58,186 bases of DNA, taken from NCBI GenBank assembly GCA_029204225.1, contig MU833304.1, positions 1-58,186 of the forward strand, read 5' to 3'. Below are positions 10,658 to 22,109 of the stretch, one piece after another; the stretch's first letter is position 1; every line of letters begins with the position of its first letter. The position numbers and the translations under genes are program-made. The notes beneath the pieces are model-generated. The model was not told where the DNA came from. It searched no databases and was given only the letters and a program-made list of their open reading frames with translations. The stretch comes from Diphasiastrum complanatum (taxonomy: Eukaryota > Streptophyta > Lycopodiopsida > Lycopodiales > Lycopodiaceae).

Positions 10658-11560
10658 GAGATGTTTCGACGACTAACGATCTACGCGTGGCAGAATCTTC
10701 GTAGCTTTGACAAATCGAGCGGTTACCGGGTTAGAAGTATCGTGTAGGGAGGAAATTTTAGCCTCTCTTTCCAAAATTAATCTTCTCAATCCAAGGCCAA
10801 CCCCTTCCCCTTAGGGCCTCTTCACATGTGGCCCCACCTGACTCGGCCTTCCGAGTGGGCCACCTCGGCTCTCACAATCACATGTCATGAACCTGTTGCC
10901 TCCAGGTCGGGCTTTCTAGCCAATCCGTCCTTCTGAGAATCTGGCTTCCACGGGTCGGCTGCCAACAACAAATTACATGTTGATCAACTGCAAAGAGCTG
11001 CAAATCACCTAATAATCAACTGCAAATTTCTTATATAGCTCAAAGATCGTTCATTTTTAGCATCAAACACACATGACGATCTTAGGTTAAAGCAATTTCA
11101 AAAAGCCATCAATCCCATAAATACATGATCATTACGGGTGGCTAAACCAAATTACATGCAAAGACAAATCACAAAAAGGGTGGCTTGATAGAGCACAAGC
11201 TCTTGTCCCGGATCCTAGATCAATCTTAGGAACAAATTTATGTCCTCCTAGCTAATAAGACAAGGCCTTCACAACCATCATCAGTGTCTCTCCAACTGGA
11301 CCGAGCTTAGAATGAGCAATGCAAATTTCATTCTTTTGAAAATGCCTAAGGTAGTGGCCCAGTCCACTATCCCTGGGAAATGAGGTGGCGTGTTGTCTAA
11401 AGCCTACACGACGGGCAACAAAATCGTCTATAACAAGCACTATTTGCATAAGGAAATAGGAGATATATCGTCTATAAAATTCATGAAGACATTTAAAAAG
11501 AGTAAAGTCATTTCAGATGTAAAGGAACTTATACATTCTTTATCATCTAATACAACCAGA
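10658..11560. other. No supported gene; GC-rich promoter-like flank then Copia border
   Basis: 10658-10950 is unusually GC-rich for the window and would be the upstream region of the candidate minus-strand exon. 10950-11560 holds nothing I can assign. The Copia homology begins near 11570. Confidence 0.4.
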
Positions 11561-11578
11561 TCCAAATGATCTATTGAC

Positions 11579-12778
11579 TTGATGAATATCGACCGAATCA
11601 GCCTTATGGAAGATGTTACAGGCTGCCAAGAGCACAAAGTGTGCAAGCTGCACAAAGCAATCTACAGTCTGAAACAGGCCGCAAGAGCATGGTTCGATAG
11701 AATCAACACTTATCTCATTCAATTGGGATTTGCAAACAATTCAGCTGACTGTAATGTTTATTCAAAGCATATAGGCACCAATTCAGTTCACATAGCTCTT
11801 TACGTAGATGATGCGTTTATTTTGTCTAACGACACTTCTCTTCTGCACACTACTAAGAGTGATCTGTCAAAGGAATTTGACATGACTGATTTAGGAGCTG
11901 TTCATTCTTTGCTAGGAATTCATATTACTAGAGATAGACTTCAGACGAAGATCTATCTTAGTCAGCAGACATATCTAAAAGGCATTTTCGAAAAATTTCA
12001 TATGTCTGATTGCAAACCAATTGATACTCCAATGGATCCAAGTACAGTATTGACTAAACCTTCTTGTGCTGAGACTGGTAGTGAAGTACTCGACTTAGCG
12101 AAGTACTCTTATCATTCACTAATCGGATCTCTAATGTATGCAATGTTGTGTACTAGACCAGATTTAGCATACACTGTTAGCACGTTAAGTCAATTCATGT
12201 CTAATCCCAGGATCTCTCATTGAAAAGCATTGAAGAGAGTGATGAGATATATTCAGGGAAGTTTAGATCACATCTTATGTTAAGATGGAAATGCTATCGA
12301 CCCACTTGTCCTACAAGGCTACCAACTCAGATTGGGCAAGAATAGTCTCTACCAGAATATTTGTTTCTATCTGGCAGGGGGACCGATTTCATGGAATTCA
12401 AGGAAGCAGAAATCAGTCGCGCTTTCTTCAACAGAGGCAGAGTACATCGCAGCATGTCAAGCTTCAAAAGAAGCTATATGGATCAGGTTGTTACTCTACG
12501 ACTTACATCACACTCAGTTTAACGCTACCACCATTCTATGTGACAACATGAGCTGTATTTCACTGTCATTGAATCCCAGATTTCATGGCAAATCCAAGCA
12601 CATAAAAATCCAATATCATTTCATTCGAGAGAAAGTCTTCTCAGGGCAAGTGATCTTTCAATACTGCTCCACGACAGAAATGGTCGCAGACATCTTCACC
12701 AAAGCACTTCCCAAGATCAAGCATCAGAAGTTTTTCAGCACGTTGAATCTAACGAAGTTACCAAGGCACCAACCGTGA
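11579..12778 (+). pseudogene. Copia B reverse transcriptase C-terminal half and RNase H
   Basis: The ORF 11579-12223 carries Copia reverse-transcriptase motifs: HKVCKLHKAIYSLKQAARAW, the catalytic LYVDDAFI, DLGAVHSLLGIHI, and the connection segment with GSLMYAMLCTRPDLAY. After a stop and frame change, RNase H continues (to 12778) with the STEAEYIAACQASKEAIW signature and the acidic residue in ILCDNMSC. It ends KHIKIQYHFIREKV...DIFTKALPK. The N-terminal half of RT, integrase and Gag are missing; similarity starts abruptly at about 11570. Stop codons at 12224 and about 12280 break the frame. Confidence 0.9.
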
Positions 12779-12780
12779 TC

Positions 12781-13055
12781 TTAAGGGAGACTGTTGGAAA
12801 TTAAGCCCACAGTTGCCTCCTTGATGAATCATAACTTAAACAACCAATTACTTGAAGAACGTCTACAACGGACTTCCGGTTGACCGCCAGCAAAGGCTAA
12901 CGAATCCCATTATAAATTTAAGTTCAGATGTTAAGTTTAATAACTTGAAGTCATTGAAGACTTGGCCATCTTCAAGGACTTCCACAAACTTACATTTAGA
13001 ACAAGTCTGCAGATTTACATCACTTTTTCACATAGTAATTTATTGCCGATCCTAA
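12781..13055 (+). mobile_element. Copia B polypurine tract and truncated 3' LTR
   Basis: The tract TTAAGGGAGAC (12781-12791) immediately precedes TGTTGGAAATTAAGCCCACAG at 12792. The same sequence, TGTTAGAAATTAAGCCCACAG, starts the complete LTR on the minus strand at 42983, so fragment B belongs to the same Copia family as the element at 40.0-43.0 kb. Homology follows that LTR to about 13055, with one internal deletion of roughly 80 bp, and is then lost. Confidence 0.8.
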
Positions 13056-14689
13056 ATCCATGGATCCAAACACATAGACATAACAGTTAGGATAATAAAA
13101 TTATTCTTCAAAGATTCTCCCGGTTAAGTCAAGAGAATAGGTAACTCCATTCTCAGTTGTTGATTTAGATACATTCCCAAAATCTTCTTACCGAATCGAC
13201 CATTGCTTAGATTACATCAAAATTTTTGCAAAGACTTTAAAAGGTTCAGGTATGTAACCAAAAATCCATTACAAATAGCCATGCATTCATCAAATGCACC
13301 AAATCCCTTTACAAAAGCTATGAAATCAATGCAATACATGGTTACTGACATGCACAACTCAATGGACTAACTGAGGCATGCAAGCACCAGGATCAAGCCC
13401 TTCACTCACCATGCATCTTTTACTCTTGAAGAATGATAAACCAAAAAGACTTTAATGTATGGTTAACAAGGACCTCCCTTATCCATACCAAAACCCTAAA
13501 AGGATTTTGCTAAAGGGTTTAGCAAAAGGAAGGGAATGCTCTCACGATGCAACAGCCGCTATATCAAAGACGCGCCATGCATCGAGATAGAGGAAAAATT
13601 CGAGCAGGACAGGAGAAGGCAGCCACCACCATCGCGAAGGCCAGACGAGAGATAGAGATTATGCAGGATTGCGCCCTTCATGAGCCATCTGCCAATCAAT
13701 CATCTCCCTCACGCCCATCTGTTTGCAGGAAACCAAGGTTTCAAACGAATTGATAGCTCTTTGCATCAGCAAATGGAGGTAACACCAACAGAATTTAGTC
13801 TGTAAGGTTCCCACAGTTGAACGGACAACAGAGGCCATAGCAGAATCTATGGTAACCCAATCTCTGAGCCCGGAACAGCACTTTAAATCCGCTTCACAGA
13901 TGGATGCATCAAATCGCTTTTGTACAGTCAACAAAGGTTTCAAACGAGTTCAAGATTCTTACAAACTCCATAGTTGCTGCCCTCTGTAGCTTCCCTTTGA
14001 ACTGAACAGAGGTTCCAACCTCTACCAAATCAGTTTTTCCCAAAGGTTCAGAAATTATAGTTCCTAAACTCTTAGAATCAGCACGCAACATATTTGTCGC
14101 AACATATTTGTAGGGGTTCACACAAGGACCCTCACCACAAGAGGTGCACAACCATTTATGGGAGAAGGTTTTGGTTTCATTCAGCATGTTCTTTAAACTG
14201 CTCCAAACAATCATGACTTACTAACATCTTAGCAACAACAAAATTGCTTTTACAGGGAGCTGTTTGTTTATTCACACATATAGTTCTACATTCTTTTACT
14301 AAAGGTATTCCGCTGCAGATTAGCTGAATAACATCACATCCAATTTCTGTCCACATGCATGCTAATCGGAGGATCTTTAAAAGTTTCCAATTCTCACATG
14401 CAATATTAGAATCCTATAACTCAATTACCTTCAACTCATTCCACAGGATAAATTGATACACAATCAATTCGTCAATGAATAAAAGTTACATAACAAGATT
14501 CAGGACAATTGGAACTCATGCGAGTTATTCAGCTATTTAGCCAAGTAGAATTTTGCCATCAAGCAAGCAACAAGATCCAACCAAGTAGATCATTCAAAAG
14601 CAATCGGCAGATTGCTCAAGAAACAAGAAATCACAAAGGAATTCAAGCTAATTCTCAGCATCTTTACTGAAACCACCAAGTAGAAGTGC
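13056..14689. other. No supported gene
   Basis: Short ORFs at 13547-13753, 13659-13943 and 13909-14214 show no family motif. The motif AAGGTTTCAAACGA recurs at about 13734 and 13927, a weak local duplication. Confidence 0.35.
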
Positions 14690-14945
14690 ACTCTACCAAT
14701 TTCGAAAAGTACGCCCCAAACCGGAATTAGTGACTCCACTTCCCTTGAGAAAATAGCACTCCAACCTTCCAATTCGATGTAGAACTTGTCTCCGTCCCAT
14801 CCAAAAACCTTTGAACTGTGAACAAGTTAATTTCTTCAAAATAATTGAACGGAAGAAGTCTAAGGCAAGTTTCGTAGTTTTTCGGAAGAGTGCGAAAAAT
14901 GCAAACTTTGCGACAATTAGTGTATTTCTGCAGACTATACAAGAC
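14690..14945 (-). mobile_element. LTR fragment of the Copia B/D family
   Basis: The sequence from AACCTTTGAACTGTGAACAA to TTAGTGTATTTCTGCAGAC matches, with moderate divergence, the part of the minus-strand LTR at about 42490-42640, including the distinctive TTCTTCAAAATAGTTAA-like and GTGCGAAAAATGCAAAC-like words. It is an isolated internal LTR piece, without TG/CA ends. Confidence 0.7.
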
Positions 14946-17497
14946 AATTGGATTGAGATTCATATAATTCCTTCCATTGAAATACTAGATTTTGAAGGAC
15001 TGTTTAAGTTATATGAATTCATGCTTCCATTCAGGTTTGTGAATATGGCTCAGAGTCAATTAATGTTTCAATTGATTAAGTGGAATTTAGACTTCCTAAG
15101 CCCAAATCTCTATTTGATAGTTAATTATTGAGAGTAATATTTCTATCACTCGGGATAAGATATTTTATGACATTAAGGAAAAAGTTTGGGTTGTGATAGT
15201 ATTGGATACTCATTACGGACTTTTTCGAATCTTTGATATCTTATACATGGTCTCCTGGGAACTTTTTGATTAAAATTATGAAATTTCTTTTAAAAGGTGG
15301 GGGGGGGGGGGGGGGGGGGGGGGGATGATAGGAATAAGACTTTCATGGGATCAACCAGTTGCATAGATTTCTTTTGTGGAATCCAGTTTGTGTGCAATGG
15401 TGGAACTATCCAGAGGAATAGAGGAAATCTCTAGTGATTGTTTTGAATAATCTGGAACTAGAGTAATTTTGGGGGTTTTTGAGCTGTGAGATATTCATGA
15501 ATATGGGAAGTAATGGTAAGGATTAAATTAAGGTCCACTGATTGGCTACCAAGTACCATTTAGTTTTGGATCAGAGGAATAAAGCTTTAACCTTAACCTT
15601 GTGTCCAAAAATGTCTGTATGAATCAGCCTAATTTTGGTTTCTGCACTAAGATCTAAAGTAGGTTGATTGGTTGAAGGAATTTTGTGGATAAAAGTATGA
15701 TGGTTGGAAAACTTTTGATGTGGAATTATTCACTTCAGAGATTTCCTAGATATGTTATTTACTCAAGAGAAATAGAATCTTCTGTAGCTAAGTTACAAGA
15801 TTCTCAGTGAGTTATGTGAGTAACATATGCAAATTTTGGAGAAATCTGCCAGTTAGTGACATATGGGTTTATGTATTGGGTCATAGTGAGATTATTTTCA
15901 TATGTGCACGATTAAGGTTATTTGGTGCACTTAACCTAGTGGTTGAACATAGACATATGATCAAGTATTGTGTTTGACAATTACTTGCAGAGTTTGGATA
16001 TGGGGCTAAATGTGGTGTTGTACATGTATAGTTGAGATCTGCACCTAGACATTTAAGTCTTCTAAATCATGAGCAATTAACTTGAGTAGTTGATTTACTC
16101 CTGTGAAAGTTAATTGGTAAAATAGATAGTGTGCAGAGCATTCACCAAAAACTATTTGTTTTGTGTGTATTGCTTGTAAGACACATAATTTATGAGTCAT
16201 TTGGATTCATTAGGGAATTGTGTGCATAGGATACTGAATTCTTGGATGAGTATTTCTCAGTTTAGAAATAAACTTGATTCATTAGTGGTACTATCCCTAT
16301 GAGCTCAATTAGATACCGGATCCTAATGGTGCCAAGAATGGTAAACTGAATTTTGGGAATTCAGCAGAACTTTGTAATGTCTAGATGTTGTTCTAGGAGA
16401 TTATATAAAATTTATATTGTTAAAGATGAATGTTATAATAGTCTTTAATTACTTGGATGATTGTAGAATTTGGAACTCATAATTTGTTTAAGAATCAGTT
16501 TGGAAGAATATTCTTGAAATCTAGTGATTTTCCTTGTGGAAAAGATTTCAGAATGATTCTTATATTTCCTGAGTTGTATGTTGTTGTAAATATACTCCAG
16601 TATTTTTCAATGATTAAGTATGGTTTTGGAATCCTGTAAATTATGATTGACGAATCATAAGATTCTAAATGTTTATGATTGACGGATCATAAACTGATAT
16701 TTAAAGATCATTTAAAGATTATAAGGAAATGTGAAGATTCTTAAGATAATGAGTAATTCTTGATGAATTGGGTGAGTCAAGGATTTAGGTCTGTTATTTG
16801 AACTCTAAATTCCTTTACTCCAGTGCATACTTGAGATTGTATGGATCTCACAAGCCTTTCCATTAAGTAATTGTTTACTTATGAGGAATTGCTTTCTTTA
16901 CAGATTGTAGTCTATAAGTGCTTGTGTACAAAGTTCAGTCTATATCTCCAGTTTTTTAGAAGATAGATAAATCTATTAAGATATAGATAGATGCTAATTT
17001 TTTGCATATGATGCTAGAAATGGGGCTGTTAACTCATTAGAGTAACTGCAATACTCTAGTTTGAGTTATGTTTGTCTGAGACTTGATGGATCTCCTAAAG
17101 GTTTTAGATGACTGAATTGTGGTATTTGTACCAAGAAGCCTTATTTTCTACTAGATATTGACATGGAATTTCTTTAGTTTTTGGATTTGATTTCTGAAAT
17201 AAAGTAAAATCATCTAGTATTTCATGTAATTGGGATTACATGAAGGTGGTGAGTATTTATTTTGGATAAGATCTACCCATTTGAAAATTTTATAGCTTAG
17301 TGTATCTTTGGGAATTTGAATTAGTATTCATGAGTAGAGGCAAGCAATTTAAATATTGTTGCATCTCTGAGTACTTATTCAGGTGGAATGATCGGACTAA
17401 GAATAATGCTTCATGGGTAAGATTTGAAAGCTTAAGGAATAGTTTCATATTTTCTTTTTCCCGTTCTGAGGACAGAACCTGTTTAAGGGAGGAAAAA
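14946..17497 (+). mobile_element. Non-coding internal region of a LARD-like LTR element (copy 1)
   Basis: This T/G-rich region has no ORF of note, yet at least 16200-17497 is homologous, in inverse orientation, to 50611-51850. Shared landmarks are the paired ATGATTGACGAATCATAA motifs (about 16640 and 16680) and CTTGGATGAGTATTTCTCAG-like sequence. Ending in a polypurine tract (AAGGGAGGAAAAA, 17485-17497) directly before an LTR, it is the 3' part of an LTR element with no coding capacity. The left boundary and 5' LTR are not visible. Confidence 0.6.
15299..15324 (+). repeat. Homopolymer run of 26 G
   Basis: An uninterrupted (G)26 tract preceded by AAAAGGT. It can fold as a G-quadruplex and is prone to length error in sequencing. 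Confidence 0.95.
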
Positions 17498-17985
17498 TGT
17501 TATGGCCATATTCGGTTAAGGACCTGGAATAGTCCTAATATGGTAGACCGACCCTCCAATATTCGAGATTATTGGTCATGCCTAGATTTAATTCCACATC
17601 GAGGCTTGTTGGTGACTAATGACCTTGAGAGGACCCAGACACTCTAATTGAGACATATGGAGTAGTGCATGTACGTGTGACTGATATAGGCAGGAGGTAT
17701 GCATGTAGAGCTATGACCTATTTATAGTTGACCTGCATGGGGATTGCATGTGCTCATGCACAAGATCCTACTCTCTATATATTGAGGTAGTGATTATTCC
17801 GTCGATGACTTGGTCTAGGTTACCAGTGAGCTCTTCTCCTCTTGCTATCACATTGGCATGGCTTGGGGGCTAGATCCAGGAGGATTCTCCAGGAGGGATC
17901 TAGGTTTGGTTGGGTGGTTTTGCTCCATAGTCTCTCTTGTGTTTTCCTATCCTCATCTTAGGGGTTTTCCCTAGTGGTCTTTACA
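17498..17985 (+). mobile_element. LTR of the LARD-like element (copy 1), 488 bp
   Basis: It starts TGTTATGGCCATATT after a polypurine tract and ends GTCTTTACA. The second copy, on the minus strand at 50144-50610, has the same start and the same end, with about 80-85% identity by eye. A TATTTATAG-type box (about 17720) and the TG...CA termini are conserved in both. Its position after a polypurine tract makes it the 3' LTR. Confidence 0.8.
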
Positions 17986-18370
17986 GAGAGGCTGTGCATG
18001 AACCCATGCAATATTGCCCCATGCAAGTCAGCTATAAATAGGTCACATCTCTTCATGCAGTCCTCCTCCCTATAACCGTCACACATACATGCACTACTCC
18101 ATATGTCTCAATGAGAGTGTTTGGGTCCTCTCAAGGTCATTAGTCACAAACAGGCCTTGACATGTCTAGGTTCTCCTGCCTATATCCGTCACACGTACAT
18201 GCACTACTCCATAGGTCTTAATTAGAGTATCTGGGTTCTCTCAAGGTCATTAGTCACAAACAGGCTCGACATGGAATTAAATCTCGACGTTACCAATAAT
18301 CTCAAACATCGGAGGGCCGGTCTACCATATTAGGACTATTTCGTGTCCTTAATAGAATATGGCCATGACA
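17986..18370 (-). mobile_element. Inverted partial LTR facing the copy-1 LTR
   Basis: This is the same LTR in minus orientation, ending (minus-strand start) at TGTCATGGCCATATT near 18370 and truncated of its last 150-200 bp at the junction near 17986. Together with 17498-17985 it forms a large imperfect palindrome. It also carries an internal 110-bp tandem duplication. Confidence 0.8.
18071..18273. repeat. 110-bp tandem duplication inside the inverted LTR
   Basis: Unit one starts TATAACCGTCACACATACAT (18071) and unit two TATATCCGTCACACGTACAT (18181). Both continue through GGTCATTAGTCACAAACAGG. The other LTR copies have this segment once. Confidence 0.85.
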
Positions 18371-18460
18371 ACAAGACTACGTGCTGCTCTACAATGATTG
18401 TGGGTATGGACATCTATATTTGGATTGTCCTGTCAAGAAGGAGAGAGATGCCAATGCATG
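18371..18460 (+). pseudogene. Zinc-knuckle remnant of a retroelement gag
   Basis: Translation around 18395-18437 gives CGYGHLYLDCP, the second half of a CX2CX3HX4C knuckle. The same pattern (CSNCGIGHPYLDCP) occurs in the minus-strand remnant at 48.8 kb. The first Cys pair is damaged. It is the target or internal sequence next to the inverted LTR. It is too short to classify further. Confidence 0.45.
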
Positions 18461-18626
18461 ACCATATGTGCCACTAAACCTCCTAACACAAGGAGATCAC
18501 TTCCATCCTCCATTTACTTTCTTCTTTCCAAATAATCTCCCATTGTAAAAATACTCGTCGACTGTAGAAACACTCGATTTCTTTCCAAATACTCGCCTTC
18601 ACCTTCAAATACTTGCCCTTCAAAAA

Positions 18627-18840
<214 letters not shown>

Positions 18841-18947
18841 GGTTCTTGGATATAATAGATTTCGAAACCAAAGACTTGGTGCCAGACATTGATTACGATG
18901 ATGATGAAGGCCTTCTTACAGGTGAAGACTGTCTGAGGAGGGACTTA

Positions 18948-19418
18948 TCAAATGTTCATGAGCATGGACGAAGTCTGCTTATTGAAGAGTAATTTGTTGT
19001 CTTTAAGACTCAACTGTATTTTTCTCATCCATTTCCAATGGAATTTATAGTTGACTCTTCTTCGATTGGCATCGAATCCTTCCGGTTGGAAGGTATACAG
19101 CTCCTCTTCGATGTTGTCGTTGAGAAATGTTGTCTTGACATCCATTTGGTGCATTTCGAGGTCTTTCACAGCTGCTAATGCGATCAGAGTCCTGATTGAC
19201 TGCATCTTAACGACATGACTGAATATTTCCTAATAATCCACTCCTTGGACTTGAGTAAATCCTTTAGCCACCAGCCGTGTTTTCCATTTAGCAATGGAAC
19301 CATCAGAGTTGATCTTCTTATTGAAGATCCACTTGTTGCCGATAACTCTCTTGTGAGTGGGGAAGTCGACCAGTGTCCAGGTCTGGTTCGTCAAAAGTGA
19401 GTTGTACTCACTTTTCAT
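18948..19418 (-). pseudogene. Copia C N-terminal reverse transcriptase
   Basis: The RT begins with NQTWTLVDFP and VIGNKWIFNKKINSDGSIAK, then LVAKGFTQVQGVDY (19230-19418). After a frame break come IALAAVKDLEMHQMDVKTTF and a QPEGF motif (18948-19205). The YxDD half is not present here. Fragment B at 11.6 kb carries that half of the same family. Confidence 0.85.
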
Positions 19419-19734
19419 AGCTTCTTGTCACTTCACAGCATCCTTGGAGTTAATTGCTTTGGCTAGCCTCTCTGGTTCTTCAGATGAAGTCCAGAATGAT
19501 TGAGGTGTATACCTCTCAGGAACTGTCTGAGTCCGTGAGGATCTGCGGACATTCTATTGACCAGGATGCACTGATTCTTCTTCTTGAACTTCTCTAGATC
19601 TGCTCGAGCTCCTACAGGTTCTGTAGAAGAATCATCAACGTTGGAAGGTTGAATGCTACGTAGAATAGGATAAAATAACATAGCATCATCTATCAATGGC
19701 TGTATGAAATCATAATATGCATGTTCTTGAAATA

Positions 19735-20035
19735 TTATATCCCTAGAGACATACTACATTGGTAAACTTTATAAGCTTTATGTTCATCAGGATAGCCAAT
19801 GAGTGCTGGATCTGTTATGCACGTAACAGACAATGGAAGTAGCTTCTGTCCATAACTTCTCAGGTAGGTGTGCTTGATGTAGCATTGATATGGCTGAGTT
19901 GAGAAGACTTCGGTTCTTTCTTTCTGCAATCCCATTCTGTTGAGGTGAATAGGAAGCAGTGAATTGTCTTTTAATGCCATGTTCAGCCAAGTAGTCGGAC
20001 ACCTCATTGGAGATGTATTCGTCGCCACCATCAGT
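19735..20035 (-). pseudogene. Copia C integrase core, second half
   Basis: The third catalytic residue lies in SPQQNGIAERKNRSLLN, followed by the tail that includes LPEKLWTEA and YVHNRSSTH, usual for Copia integrases. Two overlapping frames cover the block, so at least one indel is present. The short linker 19463-19696 that follows is degraded. Confidence 0.8.
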
Positions 20036-20704
20036 TCAGAGTGCCTTCACTTTCCTAGACGTTTGTGTCTCAGCCATGCCCGTGAATCTCCTGAAGCATT
20101 CAAAGGCTTCAAATTTGTGCTTAGTGAACATGACTGTAGACCATCTGGAGTAATCATCTATGAAAGTGAGAAAATAGACTGCATCTCCTAAGGATGGAGT
20201 TGGCATTGGACCATAGAGATCGCTATGTAAAAGATCTAATACATGCTTTGATTTGATGGAATGTGATTTTGGAAACTTGCTTCTAAAGTGCTTCCCATAG
20301 ATGCACGATTCACAAAAGAAAGATTTCCTATTTAATGAAGACGAGAAATTCAAACCATCAACTAAATTATTACAAAGCATATAAAAAAGTGATCTTGTAT
20401 TCATGTTTCCAAATTTACTATGCCACAAAACAACACTATTGTTTACATTTTCATTAGAGATACTAGCTAATGCAACTGAATTAGAGAGTACGTAAAGGTT
20501 TTCGACTCTAGTGCATGTAGTCAGAGGAGTATCTTCCTCGAATATTGTACACTCCTCAGATGAGAAGGTGACAATGTAGCCCTCATCAGTTATCTTCGAG
20601 ACTGATAATAGGTTCTTTGACAACTGAGGAACATGAAGGATCTTAGGAACACAAATGGACAGATCGTTGTTGAAGCTGATCTTCACTGCTCCTTTGCCTT
20701 CCAC
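20036..20704 (-). pseudogene. Copia C pre-integrase and integrase N-terminal part
   Basis: The ORF contains the pre-integrase HHCC region (LWHSKFGNMNTRSL, then CESCIYGKHFRSKFP) and the integrase catalytic start (LLHSDLYGPMPTPSLGDA, FLTFIDDYSRW). It closes at a stop where the DGG-containing second catalytic aspartate should follow, and the rest resumes in another frame below 20036. It would have inserted the element's cDNA. Confidence 0.85.
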
Positions 20705-20799
20705 GTGTATGGTGCTAGAATCTCCAAGGTAGATAAATTGGTCTCTACTGTAAGCAGTGTACTTCGTAAAACTGCACCTGATTCTTGCCCTTGGAATGA

Positions 20800-22071
20800 T
20801 CTTTTATAGAGCCATTCGGGTTGTCATATATTTGTTAAGGTCAAAAGATATTTCTTCATATATTCCTTCCTTTAGGTTTCTTATATGAGATATTTCTACT
20901 GCTTTGAATATACGACATGCTGTTTCTTGAATTGAGTAGGATGATTTGAGTTGATCTTTGAAATACTTATTAGAACAAAAATCAAACTTCCAAAGCGTCT
21001 TCAAAACTTCAAAGATCAGAATTCAGCATCACATAGAAACATCACCATTACATAGGCAAGAATGAATATTTATGATGGATTCAATTCTTCATGTAATCTT
21101 CAAGCTAATTCCAAATTCTGTTGAGCCTCATACAACATCAACATTTCCTTTGATTGTGTATATTGGCCAATTGGTAAGTTGCCGAATTCTTCGAGCTTAA
21201 CAGGTAGCAATGTTCCATTGAACAGCTCCTGAGTTAACTTCACATCTTCGTCTGAATCACTTTGAAGTGTGATTTCTTTACAAAAGCGAGTTGAAAATAT
21301 TATAAAAGAACTTTTAACATATAGATTCTATACACAAAACAAAGTCTTTGCTGCAAAAGTGCCGAACTGCCAGAAAGAATACATACAATGTGCTTGTAAC
21401 GAATTGAATTTCTTCGATCTTGCAGATTGTGTCGAATTTCTACAAAATAGTTAGCAAGATTTCGCTCCCAATTGACATAAAGACTGAAAAGTTCTGGATA
21501 CGCCATATTTACATTAATGAGCAGACCCGCATCATCAAAAGCGCCCATATTCGCAGTGTCTTTTGGTTTATACAATTGGAATTGCGACTTTTGCTTCCAA
21601 AATTGTCGCTTATTGTCTTCGTTATGCAAAAACTGATATTCTTTAATTCGAATGTACTCTAAGGCATACGTAGCAGAAGACCCTATGTACAACTTGACTG
21701 ATCCAAAAGGCTTGACTTTGAATTTTCCCTGAATTATGCCCCAGCAGATACATCCTTTCTGCTCGATAGTTAACTGGGCCCATAACCAGAGAAAGTCGTC
21801 CTTTTTCCAAGGTAATTTCCAGTCGTCGAAGGCGATGCCTACTGCGCCTGATAGCATCATATAATCCACACGCCATTGTAATTCAATGTTAAAAACGTAT
21901 GGACACCACTTTCATAATCGATCAGCAAATGCATTGAATCTTTCATCTCATATGAAGTTTTCTAGGGCACTTCTGATGTCGAGTATCATAGAGCAGCGCA
22001 AAGTCATCAACTTTAAGATGACTTTTCCTGATACGACTATCATATCGAACCTGGCGGCAGACGTTAGTCAT
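20800..22071 (-). pseudogene. Unassigned frameshifted coding region with its own promoter
   Basis: On the minus strand an ATG at 22071 opens a basic 40-odd-residue stretch (MTNVCRQVRYDSRIRK...). After one or more frame changes a 189-residue ORF (21300-21869) continues with aromatic-rich sequence such as WKLPWKKDDFLWLWAQL and LYVNWERNLANYF. Further pieces reach about 21130 (ITLQSDSDEDVKLTQELF). I do not recognise the family. Its position behind a TATA box in a repeated element, and beside Copia C, suggests an additional protein of a retroelement or an old endogenous viral-type element, but no RT, capsid or movement motif is clear enough to claim either. Several frameshifts mean that it is not translatable as it stands. 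Confidence 0.4.
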
Positions 22072-22109
22072 TGTCCCTAGATTTGCTACGTTAGTTTTTG
22101 TGAATTTGA

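Larger units (their letters stand above)
18948..20790 (-). mobile_element. Copia C: pre-integrase, integrase and N-terminal RT, internally deleted
   Basis: On the minus strand the order is Gag spacer, pre-integrase, integrase, then the beginning of reverse transcriptase. It is the same family as fragment D (40.0-41.6 kb): 20036-20704 and 39990-40527 are near-identical over most of their length. Relative to D it lacks the protease and zinc-knuckle segment: sequence jumps from the pre-integrase leader (about 20775) to the CTGATTCTTGCCCTTGG spacer found in D at 40886. It ends in RT next to the microsatellite. Multiple frame changes make it non-functional. Confidence 0.88.
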
